This document shows positions 1-10,225 of a stretch of DNA of 26,505 nt, piece by piece. The stretch is from Euglena gracilis. Its lineage: Eukaryota > Euglenozoa > Euglenophyceae > Euglenales > Euglenaceae. Location: positions 1 to 26,505 of the forward strand of contig CAAHFI010012486.1 in NCBI GenBank assembly GCA_900893395.1. The letters run 5' to 3'. Numbering within the stretch: position 1 is the stretch's first letter; each line of letters begins with the position of its first letter. The notes beneath the pieces are model-generated. The model was not told the origin of the DNA. It ran no database searches and worked only from the letters and a program-made list of their open reading frames with translations. The position numbers were made by a program, and so were the translations under genes.

Positions 1-461
1 TTCAGTGGGTTGTGTTTTTGCTCAAATTTGTTTTAATTTGCTGTGAACCTTCTTTTGGTGTTTGGCAAAATGTTGTTTCAGGCGGGCTTTGTTCAGGCTG
101 GCTCGTTGTTTTTTGTTTTGGCCTTGGGCGCACCGTGGGTAAATATTTAAATTCCGCAGAAAAATGACACACCCCGCCCTGCAAATTAATTCCTTCAGCT
201 TTTTTGCACTTTTCATTTTTTCTGGGGATTCCATTTTTTTTTGACAAAACTGTTTTTCCCGTTCCAGTCGGGACCAAATACTCCCGTCCGTTCTACTGAA
301 AAGAGTTACAAAAAAAAACAACGTCGGCTCCATGACATTTTTGAGCCTTCCTGGCCCGGACCGAATTTAATCCGCCGAGGTTTGGTGCCGAAACCGAATT
401 TAATCCGGGCGCCTTTAATCCCTACGTATTAAGAACCCGGCGCCTTTAAACTACCCCCTGT

Positions 462-1235
462 ATGGTGGCATTTGCAAAGTGGGTGCTTTCAGTGCACGCT
501 TTGCATGACACAGAAGCTGAAAAGATTGCCACTAAGGCACAAAGGCAGCTTTTGTGTCAACAGGCAGGGGTGCCCATGTATGAATGGGCTCTGCAAACGT
601 TGACAACGTATGTCAACGCATTGGCTGAGCTGTACAAACAAACAAAACCATTGCATTCCATCGTCCCAAAGCCAAAAGCCAGTTCCCAAATTGTCCGATT
701 TGTGAACGCGGCAGCATCACGGCTGAAAAAAGATGAAGGCACGAGAGCCGGAGGTGCGTGTGATGGACGATGAGGACATGCTAAAGTTGCACGCACAGAC
801 CAAATGGGGTTCCTGGTACGAGACCACCATGAGTACGGCAGCCGCAACCAGTATCCAATGGTTGGAAAAATGGATTGCACCAGAAGAAAGGGGGTACACC
901 GGACTCAGGACAAAGTCGGTGGACCCACCCCCCGACTTTGTCATCCCCGAGTCCATCGTAGGGTACACCGACTTTGTCCTGAGTCGGAGGGGGGGGTACA
1001 CCGACTTAAGCTGGAGGAGATGGGGGCTACAGACGACGGGGCGAGTTCAACACGTAACGCAGCGCGCTGGTCCGCCTACCTCAACTGGCACGCGGATCCC
1101 GCGCCGGAAGGCGCAACACACCATTTTGGGTGGCATGAGTGGCAAATGCATATTTTGGGGAGAATTTTGCTCAATTACAGCGACATTTTGAGTTATCTTT
1201 CGAATTCTACAAGAGCCACTTTGGGTAATTTTTAG
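462..1235 (+). CDS. Unrecognised protein frame, array copy 1
   Basis: I do not recognise this protein. The start at 462 (MVAFAKWVLSVHALHD) follows an in-frame stop. The first part is helix-like and Ala/Lys/Leu-rich and stays open to 773. A second frame from 733 to 1191 reads MKAREPEVRVMDDEDM then KWGSWYETT and QWLEKW. A third, ending at 1235, carries WHADPAPEGATHHFGWHEWQ and ends STRATLGNF. The frame changes coincide with homopolymers that vary among copies, so sequencing error may hide one longer chain. The inverted repeat at 902-985 lies between the two Trp-rich parts and may be an insertion. Minus-strand frames over the same stretch look like shadows. It could be a gene carried by a non-autonomous transposon or a captured host exon. 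Confidence 0.4.
902..985. repeat. 20-bp perfect inverted repeat inside the array unit
   Basis: The arm gactcaggacaaagtcggtg (902-921) returns as its exact reverse complement at 966-985. The 44-nt loop contains a third, partial copy of the arm (ccgactttgtc...gagtcc), and GGGTACACCG occurs on both sides and once in the loop. The other copies lie at 2650-2669/2713-2732, 4388-4407/4451-4470 and 6123-6142/6186-6205. The interrupted reading frame and flanking repeats look like a small foldback insertion, possibly a miniature inverted-repeat element. The insertion itself is inferred. Confidence 0.85.
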
Positions 1236-1306
1236 TCGCTTAAAACCATTTCACACAAAATTTGAGCCTTTTTTGTCCATTATTAGGTGAATTTTTGCCA
1301 GTTCGT

Positions 1307-1372
1307 TGAAACCGTGTTTGGGCCGATTTCGAGACTTTAAAAGTCTTAAATCTTCGCCCAAACACGGTTTCA
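1307..1372. repeat. 17-bp inverted repeat with inner palindrome
   Basis: The arm tgaaaccgtgtttgggc (1307-1323) pairs exactly with 1356-1372, and the loop contains the palindrome agactttaaaagtct. Copies are at 3053-3118, 4792-4857 and 6527-6593. It lies about 70 bp after the stop of the unit's reading frame and just before the hAT-derived part. A role as a 3'-end signal or as the end of another small transposon is possible. Confidence 0.85.
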
Positions 1373-2209
1373 AACCAAGAATAGTGTTTTGGGCCAAGGT
1401 TTTAGGGGGAGCCTGGGGGCGACCACGGTAGGATTGTTTTTTTTCGGAAAAATATAAAAAATATTTTTCTTTCGGAAAAAATTTCGGAAAAATTTCGGAA
1501 AAATTGCGGAAAAATATTTTTTGATGATGAAAAAGTAACCTCACGGTTGAGTGCACTCGGGAACTGCCCGCAAGGCCCTGCCCGTGCCCTCTTTTTGCCC
1601 CATAGGGCGCGGCGAGGAGTTAGTTCCGCCAAACAATTGTTCATCATTGGGTGTCAGATGACAAAAGGCCAATAAATGGATGGGAGTTGGTAAAACAATG
1701 AACATCAAAAGCAAACTCAAGCACTTATTGCCACATGATTGTAAATTCAGTGGGTTTGTGTTTTTGCTCAAATTTGTTTTAATTTGCTGTGAACCTTCTT
1801 TTGGTGTTTGGCAAAATGTTGTTTCAGGCGGGCTTTGTTCAGGCTGGCTCGTTGTTTTTTGTTTTGGCCTTGGGCGCACCGTGGGTAAATATTTAAATTC
1901 CGCAGAAAAAATGACACACCCCGCCCTGCAAATTAATTCCTTCAGCTTTTTTGCACTTTTCATTTTTTCTGGGGATTCCATTTTTTTTTGACAAAACTGT
2001 TTTTCCCGTTCCAGTCGGGACCAAATACTCCCGTCCGTTCTACTGAAAAGAGTTACAAAAAAAAACAACGTCGGCTCCATGACATTTTTGAGCCTTCCCT
2101 GGCCCGGACCGAATTTAATCCGCCGAGGTTTGGTGCCGAAACCGAATTTAATCCGGGCGCCTTTAATCCCTACGTATTAAGAACCCGGCACCTTTAAACT
2201 ACCCCCTGT

Positions 2210-2981
2210 ATGGTGGCATTTGCAAAGTGGGTGCTTTCAGTGCACGCTTTGCATGACACAGAAGCTGAAAAGATTGCCACTAAGGCACAAAGGCAGCTTT
2301 TGTGTCAACAGGCAGGGGTGCCCATGTATGAATGGGCTCTGCAAACGTTGACAACGTATGTCAACGCATTGGCTGAGCTGTACAAACAAACAAAACCATT
2401 GCATTCCATCGTCCCAAAAGCCAAAAGCCAGTTCCCAAATTGTCCGATTTGTGAACGCGGCAGCATCACGGCTGAAAAAGATGAAGGCACGAGAGCCGGA
2501 GGTGCGTGTGATGGACGATGAGGACATGCTAAAGTTGCACGCACAGACCAAATGGGGTTCCTGGTACGAGACCACCATGAGTACGGCAGCCGCAACCAGT
2601 ATCCAATGGTTGGAAAAATGGATTGCACCAGAAGAAAGGGGGTACACCGGACTCAGGACAAAGTCGGTGGACCCACCCCCGACTTTGTCATCCCCGAGTC
2701 CATCGTAGGGTACACCGACTTTGTCCTGAGTCGGAGGGGGGGTACACCGACTTAAGCTGGAGGAGATGGGGGCTACAGACGACGGGGCGAGTTCAACACG
2801 TAACGCAGCGCGCTGGTCCGCCTACCTCAACTGGCACGCGGATCCCGCGCCGGAAGGCGCAACACACCATTTTGGGTGGCATGAGTGGCAAATGCATATT
2901 TTGGGGAGAATTTTGCTCAATTACAGCGACATTTTGAGTTATCTTTCGAATTCTACAAGAGCCACTTTGGGTAATTTTTAG
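2210..2981 (+). CDS. Unrecognised protein frame, array copy 2
   Basis: This is the same coding stretch as in copy 1. One A more in a CCAAAAGCC run lets the first frame (2210-2521) continue into NCPICERGSITAEKDEG, so it contains a CxxC pair. The alternative KASSQIVRFVNAAASRLKK peptide then sits in the overlapping frame 2358-2708. Copies 2, 3 and 4 agree on this A-run against copy 1, so the CPIC version may be the true one. The final frame, 2766-2981, encodes the Trp/His-rich tail ending STRATLGNF. No family is recognised. Confidence 0.38.
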
Positions 2982-3948
2982 TCGCTTAAAACCATTTCAC
3001 ACAAAATTTGAGCCTTTTTTGTCCATTATTAGGTGAATTTTTGCCAGTTCGTTGAAACCGTGTTTGGGCCGATTTCGAGACTTTAAAAGTCTTAAATCTT
3101 CGCCCAAACACGGTTTCAAACCAAGAATAGTGTTTTGGGCCAAGGTTTAGGGGAGCCTGGGGCGACCACGGTAGGATTGTTTTTTTTCGGAAAAATATAA
3201 AAAATATTTTTCTTTCGGAAAAATTTCGGAAAAATTTCGGAAAAATTGCGGAAAAATATTTTTTGATGATGAAAAAGTAACCTCACGGTTGAGTGCACTC
3301 GGGAACTGCCCGCAAGGCCCTGCCCGTGCCCTCTTTTTGCCCCATAGGGCGCGGCGAGGAGTTAGTTCCGCCAAACAATTGTTCATCATTGGGTGTCAGA
3401 TGACAAAAGGCCAATAAATGGATGGGAGTTGGTAAAACAATGAACATCAAAAGCAAACTCAAGCACTTATTGCCACATGATTGTAAATTCAGTGGGTTGT
3501 GTTTTTGCTCAAATTTGTTTTAATTTGCTGTGAACCTTCTTTTGGTGTTTGGCAAAATGTTGTTTCAGGCGGGCTTTGTTCAGGCTGGCTCGTTGTTTTT
3601 GTTTTGGCCTTGGGCGCACCGTGGGTAAATATTTAAATTCCGCAGAAAATGACACACCCCGCCCTGCAAATTAATTCCTTCAGCTTTTTTGCACTTTTCA
3701 TTTTTTCTGGGGATTCCATTTTTTTTGACAAAACTGTTTTTTCCCGTTCCAGTCGGGACCAAATACTCCCGTCCGTTCTACTGAAAAGAGTTACAAAAAA
3801 AAAACAACGTCGGCTCCATGACATTTTTGAGCCTTCCCTGGCCCGGACCGAATTTAATCCGCCGAGGTTTGGTGCCGAAACCGAATTTAATCCGGGCGCC
3901 TTTAATCCCTACGTATTAAGAACCCGGCGCCTTTAAACTACCCCCTGT

Positions 3949-4720
3949 ATGGTGGCATTTGCAAAGTGGGTGCTTTCAGTGCACGCTTTGCATGACACAG
4001 AAGCTGAAAAGATTGCCACTAAGGCACAAAGGCAGCTTTTGTGTCAACAGGCAGGGGTGCCCATGTATGAATGGGCTCTGCAAACGTTGACAACGTATGT
4101 CAACGCATTGGCTGAGCTGTACAAACAAACAAAACCATTGCATTCCATCGTCCCAAAAGCCAAAAGCCAGTTCCCAAATTGTCCGATTTGTGAACGCGGC
4201 AGCATCACGGCTGAAAAAGATGAAGGCACGAGAGCCGGAGGTGCGTGTGATGGACGATGAGGACATGCTAAAGTTGCACGCACAGACCAAATGGGGTTCC
4301 TGGTACGAGACCACCATGAGTACGGCAGCCGCAACCAGTATCCAATGGTTGGAAAAATGGATTGCACAGAAGAAAGGGGGTACACCGGACTCAGGACAAA
4401 GTCGGTGGACCCACCCCCGACTTTGTCATCCCCGAGTCCATCGTAGGGTACACCGACTTTGTCCTGAGTCGGAGGGGGGGGTACACCGACTTAAGCTGGA
4501 GGAGATGGGGGCTACAGACGACGGGGCGAGTTCAACACGTAACGCAGCGCGCTGGTCCGCCTACCTCAACTGGCACGCGGATCCCGCGCCGGAAGGCGCA
4601 ACACACCATTTTGGGTGGCATGAGTGGCAAATGCATATTTTGGGGAGAATTTTGCTCAATTACAGCGACATTTTGAGTTATCTTTCGAATTCTACAAGAG
4701 CCACTTTGGGTAATTTTTAG
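3949..4720 (+). CDS. Unrecognised protein frame, array copy 3 (longest open version)
   Basis: In this copy one frame (4097-4720, 207 codons) stays open from the KASSQIVRFVNAAASRLKK region, across the inverted repeat, to the STRATLGNF end. The upstream frame 3949-4260 starts with the usual MVAFAKWVLSVHALHD. A CC-to-C change near 4367, relative to the other copies, is what makes the repeat readable. It encodes a Pro/His/Arg-rich linker that looks non-native, which supports the idea that the inverted repeat was inserted into a coding sequence. Function unknown. Confidence 0.4.
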
Positions 4721-5682
4721 TCGCTTAAAACCATTTCACACAAAATTTGAGCCTTTTTTGTCCATTATTAGGTGAATTTTTGCCAGTTCGTTGAAACCGT
4801 GTTTGGGCCGATTTCGAGACTTTAAAAGTCTTAAATCTTCGCCCAAACACGGTTTCAAACCAAGAATAGTGTTTTGGGCCAAGGTTTTAGGGGGAGCCTG
4901 GGGGCGACCACGGTAGGATTGTTTTTTTTCGGAAAAATATAAAAATATTTTTCTTTCGGAAAAATTTCGGAAAAATTTCGGAAAAATTGCGGAAAAATAT
5001 TTTTTGATGATGAAAAAGTAACCTCACGGTTGAGTGCACTCGGGAACTGCCCGCAAGGCCCTGCCCGTGCCCTCTTTTTGCCCCATAGGGCGCGGCGAGG
5101 AGTTAGTTCCGCCAAACAATTGTTCATCATTGGGTGTCAGATGACAAAAGGCCAATAAATGGATGGGAGTTGGTAAAACAATGAACATCAAAAGCAAACT
5201 CAAGCACTTATTGCCACATGATTGTAAATTCAGTGGGTTGTGTTTTTGCTCAAATTTGTTTTAATTTGCTGTGAACCTTCTTTTGGTGTTTGGCAAAATG
5301 TTGTTTCAGGCGGGCTTTGTTCAGGCTGGCTCGTTGTTTTTTGTTTTGGCCTTGGGCGCACCGTGGTAATATTTAAATTCCGCAGAAAAATGACACACCC
5401 CGCCCTGCAAATTAATTCCTTCAGCTTTTTTGCACTTTTCATTTTTTCTGGGGATTCCATTTTTTTGACAAAACTGTTTTTCCCGTTCCAGTCGGGACCA
5501 AATACTCCGTCCGTTCTACTGAAAAGAGTTACAAAAAAAACAACGTCGGCTCCATGACATTTTTGAGCCTTCCTGGCCCGGACCGAATTTAATCCGCCGA
5601 GGTTTGGTGCCGAAACCGAATTTAATCCGGGCGCCTTTAATCCCTACGTATTAAGAACCGGCGCCTTTAAACTACCCCCTGT

Positions 5683-6455
5683 ATGGTGGCATTTGCAAAG
5701 TGGGTGCTTTCAGTGCACGCTTTGCATGACACAGAAGCTGAAAAGATTGCCACTAAGGCACAAAGGCAGCTTTTGTGTCAACAGGCAGGGGTGCCCATGT
5801 ATGAATGGGCTCTGCAAACGTTGACAACGTATGTCAACGCATTGGCTGAGCTGTACAAACAAACAAAACCATTGCATTCCATCGTCCCAAAAGCCAAAAG
5901 CCAGTTCCCAAATTGTCCGATTTGTGAACGCGGCAGCATCACGGCTGAAAAAGATGAAGGCACGAGAGCCGGAGGTGCGTGTGATGGACGATGAGGACAT
6001 GCTAAAGTTGCACGCACAGACCAAATGGGGTTCCTGGTACGAGACCACCATGAGTACGGCAGCCGCAACCAGTATCCAATGGTTGGAAAAATGGATTGCA
6101 CCAGAAGAAAGGGGGTACACCGGACTCAGGACAAAGTCGGTGGACCCACCCCCGACTTTGTCATCCCCGAGTCCATCGTAGGGTACACCGACTTTGTCCT
6201 GAGTCGGAGGGGGGGGTACACCGACTTAAGCTGGAGGAGATGGGGGCTACAGACGACGGGGCGAGTTCAACACGTAACGCAGCGCGCTGGTCCGCCTACC
6301 TCAACTGGCACGCGGATCCCGCGCCGGAAGGCGCAACACACCATTTTGGGTGGCATGAGTGGCAAATGCATATTTTGGGGAGAATTTTGCTCAATTACAG
6401 CGACATTTTGAGTTATCTTTCGAATTCTACAAGAGCCACTTTGGGTAATTTTTAG
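5683..6455 (+). CDS. Unrecognised protein frame, array copy 4
   Basis: Same arrangement as copies 2 and 3: MVAFAKWVLSVHALHD at 5683, CPIC-containing end at 5994, overlapping frame 5831-6181, and the Trp/His-rich tail ending at 6455. The coding stretch is better conserved among copies than the poly-A and poly-G tracts around it. All four copies are too alike to test for selection. Function unknown. Confidence 0.38.
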
Positions 6456-6925
6456 TCGCTTAAAACCATTTCACACAAAATTTGAGCCTTTTTTGTCCAT
6501 TATTAGGTGAATTTTTGCCAGTTCGTTGAAACCGTGTTTGGGCCGATTTCGAGACTTTTAAAAGTCTTAAATCTTCGCCCAAACACGGTTTCAAACCAAG
6601 AATAGTGTTTTGGGCCAAGGTTTTAGGGGGAGCCTGGGGGCGACCACGGTAGGATTGTTTTTTTTTCGGAAAAAATATAAAAAATATTTTTCTTTCGGAA
6701 AAATTTCGGAAAAATTTCGGAAAAATTGCGGAAAATATTTTTTGATGATGAAAAAGTAACCTCACGGTTGAGTGCACTCGGGAACTGCCCGCAAGGCCCT
6801 GCCCGTGCCCTCTTTTTGCCCCATAGGGCGCGGCGAGGAGTTAGTTCCGCCAAACAATTGTTCATCATTGGGTGTCAGATGACAAAAGGCCAATAAATGG
6901 ATGGGAGTTGGTAAAACAATGAACA

Positions 6926-7258
6926 TCAAAGCAAACTCAAGCACTTATTGCCCATGTGATTGTAGCGGATGTACACCTCACGGGCAAGTTTGTCGAACTC
7001 AATGCGAGTCCGGCCATCAGACTGAAAATCAGCGGAGCTGAACACACGTTCAACGGACGCCTGTGCGGCCGCAATGGCTCCCAAAAGGCGGCCAAGGGAA
7101 GAAACGGTGGGTGAAGCATCCATCTCAACTGGCTCAACAATGAAATGAATGAATGAAGGGATACTTTGTAAAAAAACACAAACTACGATTGAGTTTGTCT
7201 GCAGGGTTTTTTTCATGACCCGGGAGGAGGGGGTCCGGACCCACCCACCCACCCCCAA
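6926..7258 (-). pseudogene. hAT transposase C-terminal dimerisation domain
   Basis: The frame contains SSLGRLLGAIAAAQASVERVF, then SSADFQSDGRTRIEFDKLAR and EVYIRYN. It matches the hAT family pattern in which a small residue, [SV]ER[VL]FS and a later R[ST]R motif mark the C-terminal helices used for dimerisation. The upstream part of the frame (from 7258) is chance coding over G/C tracts. After IRYN the frame enters sequence shared with the array unit, and it ends at 6926. In copies 1-3 the shared sequence continues differently, so the array junction falls just after the transposase coding end. Confidence 0.82.
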
Positions 7259-7600
7259 GGGGGGGGCGGGGTGCTCGGGGGACCCACGTTTGGGGGTCGA
7301 TTTTGGGGTCCAAAAAACTGGTCCCTAGGCATGGTGTAGGAGGTTAACATGTGGGAATTGTCCCAAAACTGCCCCCCCCCCAAACAACAAAACATTGTTC
7401 AATTGCCCTACCAACATCACAACCACGCCATAAAACATCCCCCAAAAGTTTGTCGAATGAGGGGCGTGCTTCACACTATCAGGGTAAAGGACAGACCAGA
7501 AACTACAAGGATGGCATTTTATGTCCTCGCTGTCTTTAAATCTTTCCGCCCCTGGTTGTAAGAGTGCCCACTCATAACCAACGCAAACGCTTGAGCCATT
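7139..7600. other. G/C-tract filled centre of the hAT relic
   Basis: This stretch should encode the transposase catalytic core but shows none of it. It contains long G and C runs (7220-7290 and 7372-7381), the phrase cccacccacccaccccc and no supported frame. It is probably an internal deletion or replacement. Confidence 0.5.
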
Positions 7601-8055
7601 TCAGCATTTGCTTGTTCGGATGTTTTCATGGATGTAGGGAAATATTCCAACGGGGTGGTTCGGGAAGGGTGGGACGCCGGGGAACACCTCCCCCAAAAAA
7701 AGTGCCCCCCCCCCGCATCCTACATCAATGGTTGGAGTGAACTTGTGGTCTGCAAAACCATCCAAAGTTTTTTGCTTCTTTGGACTGGGACAATTTGGAG
7801 ACATTGAAGACACAGAGGATTGAGAATCTTCATGATTGCGGGGCTCCTCCTCATAAGGGTGGACCACTGCAACCGGTACAACGTTGCTCCGGTGACATGC
7901 TTCGTAATGCTGAGACATCCGGGTGATATTGGCCTTCTGAGTCCATTCACAATGGCAACAGTGGGCCTTGACTGCCTTCGGTACATCACAAACAGCCCAT
8001 CCTTGTCCTTCGGCACAAACTGTTCCCATATGGCATGTTTCCTGTGGCGACCCAT
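7601..8055 (-). pseudogene. hAT transposase N-terminus with BED zinc finger
   Basis: One frame starts MGRHRKHAIWEQFVPKDKDG at 8055. An overlapping frame (8029-7601) carries KAHCCHCEWTQKANITRMSQ followed by HYEACHRS. Together these show the BED pattern: an aromatic W..F near the start, then Cx2C, about 12 residues, H and C. BED fingers give hAT transposases their DNA binding. A Ser/Pro/Lys-rich linker (SPNCPSPKKQKTLDGF) follows, as is usual. The change of frame within the domain shows decay or a sequencing slip. Below about 7620 a third frame reads AEMAQAFALVMSGHSY, resembling the start of the hAT body, and is then lost. Confidence 0.8.
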
Positions 8056-8228
8056 GAAAAAAATCCTGAGAAAGGAGTGGGAAGATAAAAACTTTTCCTC
8101 ATTGTGCCTTGCTTCAAAAAAAATAAATTTCCATATTTTTCCACTCGGAAAAATATAATTTTATTTTTCCTGGAAAAATTTCGGAAAAATTTCCATTATA
8201 TTTTTTGGAAAATTTAAGTACAATCCTA

Positions 8229-9040
8229 AAAGGACCTTGACAAAAACAGTTAAAATCCTTCACTTCATTACTCTTCGTCTCTTCTTGGTTCATCTTCTGC
8301 TTCTTCACACTTCAACCTGTGAGTCAAGGATGACAGACGAAAGACAAAAAAAAAAGATGACAGGCAATGTGGTGCAAAAAAAACATGACGCAATGGCAGT
8401 TCGGGGGTTCAATTTACAGAATTACAGTTTGAAGGCGAAGGAAAGTAAATTGGAAAGCAAGAAAACACAGAATGCAAGGCCAAAATGTCCCCAAGTCACC
8501 AGGCCCAAGAACAGAGCTGCAGCTGGAGCTCTGTGAAATGGCAGCAAAAGTTCCAAAACTGTAAAACACGACCAGAAACCATGAGAACGCTCAGAAATGA
8601 TATAAAAACAGACCGCCCAACAGAAGACATGCCACACAAGAGGGTGGACTCAAAAATTATCACCCAGCGGACCAAATTTTGGAGAAAAATGCCACATTTT
8701 TTTAAAGTGGTCCAGATGCACTAGAAAAGACCAATAGAATCATTCTTCAAAAGACACTTTAAGATGGGCGTACCTGCTTCAATGTTTCAAAAAATCCTGC
8801 ATGACTGCATTCCTTATCCTTCAAATAGCTTGTACCTGAAGTCAGAATAAAGATAAACAAGGAATTCCAAGAGGGAGAAACATTTTCTGACACTTTTTTT
8901 TTGACACACAATTAGGAAATACCGGGCGTGGTCGCCTGCGCTAGACCTTTCGCGATTGTGAGACCAACCTAGCCGTCCGTTCCGTCCAGCCAAAATGCAC
9001 CTGTCCAGCCGTCCGTCCAGGTGAAAGGAATTTTCTCTAG
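8229..9040. other. AT-rich DNA without a supported gene
   Basis: Poly-A and poly-T runs and short chance frames on both strands. The longest (8237-8536, plus strand) is Lys/Arg-rich and unlike a known domain. From about 8930 the sequence becomes CG-richer and leads into a CCGT repeat. Confidence 0.5.
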
Positions 9041-9077
9041 CCGTCCTTCCGTCCGTCCGTCCGTCCGTCCGTCCGTC
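9041..9077. repeat. (CCGT)n microsatellite
   Basis: About eight near-perfect CCGT units. Looser copies (gccgtccgttccgtccagcc) begin at 8971, and a small foldback cacctg/caggtg lies between them. Confidence 0.9.
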
Positions 9078-9536
9078 TGCACGCCTCCTTCACAGTTGGA
9101 GGTGTGATCTCTGTGTTGTTCCCCGTGCACTACAGTGTTTACGAAAAACATTTTTTTTGTTGTCAAAATGTCTGAATGCATCTGCAACACCTTTTGTAGC
9201 AACATTTGTCTGCGGCATGCCATTTTTTTCAAGGACAATATTCCAGCAAATATCCTGTGAACGTTTTCTCTGGTATTTTCTGTGACATCATTCATGCAAC
9301 ATCTTGCACATTTAATGCATCACAATTCCAACCGAGCATTCCCTGTGCACACCCGACCTTCCAACAACAGCCCAGAGTCAATATTTGTGTGACACAAAAA
9401 TTCCTTCTTCGAGAGGGTGAAGAAGCTGAAGAAAATCAAAGCAAAAAGCTGACAGTTATCACAACAACGAACAAAGATGGAGGTAAAGCCGTTTTTTAAC
9501 TGTTGCATTTTTTGTAATATAGCGCTGTTTGTTTCA
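9078..9536. other. AT-rich DNA without a supported gene
   Basis: Only short frames without recognisable motifs on either strand. No promoter or RNA gene is seen. Confidence 0.45.
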
Positions 9537-9885
9537 GTTTCAGCGGGTTGTGTTTTCATTCAAATTTGTGTTTAATTTTGTGTGAACCTTCTTTATTGTG
9601 CTTGCAAAATGTTGCAAATTTAAAGTTGTAATGAAGGCACAGTCAGTTATGCACTATTGCATCTTTGATCTGTTTCCTCAAACATTGGATTCAAAACACC
9701 AAGTTGTTCTTTTTGGTTGGATCAAACTTTTTTTCATTCAGACATTTTCAGGAACATTTCTCCTTTTTAAAAGAGTATTTTTTCTTCCCCCTGAAACACA
9801 ACTTTTCCTTTTCAGGCGGGACTTATTTATTTATTATTTAAGTTTTTTTTTTTAGAGGCCTTGGGCGCACCTTGGGTAAAATGAT
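9537..9885 (+). repeat. Diverged relative of the first part of the array unit
   Basis: The segment at 9537-9615 follows the start of the array unit (ttcagcgggttgtgttttca, a CAAATTTG core, gtgaaccttctt, then gcaaaatgtt) with scattered changes. The segment at 9856-9885 (ggccttgggcgcac followed by a TTGGGTAAA phrase) matches the unit about 120 bp further on. The two matches are separated by about 240 bp of T-rich sequence absent from the unit. It is an old copy of the same repeat with an insertion, or a relative of its ancestor. Confidence 0.75.
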
Positions 9886-10141
9886 CAAATCAAAGCTACA
9901 CCGGAGGAGTCCCATTGATGCCGCGAACATCTGTCACATCTATTTTTTTGAATTTTTTTTTTGCCGACAAAGGACATTAATTCCTCCACGGTGGGTAGCG
10001 CAGCTTCACCCAGACCGTGCCCCGGGCCCAGGGAAACGTCTCTTTTGGCCCTCGCCACAAGGAGAACCTCCTCATGACTCCCTGTGCGCTCACAGGTCAG
10101 CGGTAGCTATACTGAGGGGTTTACTATATATAAATCGTGGG
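9886..10141. other. No gene seen
   Basis: Mixed-composition DNA with no supported frame. It ends in ttactatatataaat, directly before the long hairpin. Confidence 0.45.
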
Positions 10142-10225
10142 CATAACCCGTATTCAGGCCGTATAACGGGTCAAGGGCGCCGAAAGGCGCCCTTGACCCG
10201 TTATACGCCCTGAATACGGGTTATG
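10142..10225. repeat. 40-bp-stem foldback hairpin with GAAA loop
   Basis: The arms 10142-10181 and 10186-10225 are reverse complements at 39 of 40 positions and are separated only by GAAA, a GNRA-type tetraloop. As RNA this would be an extremely stable hairpin. As DNA it is a near-perfect palindrome. The arm is built from related blocks (aacccgtattcagg, gtataacgggtcaaggg). No coding frame or target-site duplication is evident. It may be a miniature foldback element. Confidence 0.95.

Larger units (their letters stand above)
1..6952. repeat. Tandem array of a ~1.74 kb unit, four copies
   Basis: Direct repeats begin at the same landmark (ttcagtggg) at 1, 1746, 3488 and 5229, giving periods of about 1745, 1742 and 1741 bp. 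The array probably continues left of the window. The last copy stops matching near 6952: in copies 1-3 the phrase gattgta runs into the next unit, but in copy 4 it runs into hAT transposase sequence. Each unit contains, in order, a stretch related to 9537-9885, an unrecognised plus-strand frame, two inverted repeats, an AT-rich cggaaaaatttcgg tract and the 3' end of the neighbouring hAT element. Nearly all differences between copies are homopolymer lengths. I saw one clear substitution (2187). Amplification must be very recent or the copies are homogenised. Confidence 0.97.
6650..8228 (-). mobile_element. hAT-superfamily DNA transposon, decayed
   Basis: The minus strand encodes, in order, a BED zinc finger (about 8055-7900), a Lys-rich linker with KKQKTLDGFADHKF, a weak N-terminal stretch, and the hAT C-terminal dimerisation domain (about 7130-6955). 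The catalytic centre between them is not visible: 7140-7420 is low-complexity G/C tracts and unreadable DNA. Candidate 9-bp terminal repeats are taggattgt at 6650-6658 and acaatccta at 8220-8228, both followed inward by AT-rich tracts with ggaaaaatttcc motifs. The flanking 8-mers do not match, so the ends are tentative. The element cannot be autonomous. Confidence 0.8.

Noticed and set aside
1541-2080. 179-codon minus-strand frame spanning the junction of array copies 1 and 2
   Set aside because: It is interrupted at homopolymers in the other junctions, crosses the duplication breakpoint and shows no motif.
2237-2647. Cys/Phe-rich minus-strand frame in each array copy
   Set aside because: It is an exact shadow of the plus-strand frame, which has the more natural charged and helical composition.
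1-6952. CRISPR-like array
   Set aside because: The repeats are 1.74 kb long and contiguous, with no short-repeat and spacer structure.
6642-8236. 8-bp target-site duplication of the hAT element
   Set aside because: The 8-mers outside the candidate terminal repeats (gaccacgg and aaaggacc) do not match, so no duplication is claimed.
8237-8536. 99-codon Lys-rich frame after the hAT relic
   Set aside because: It lies in AT-rich DNA with poly-A runs, has no motif and lacks a homologous partner in the window.
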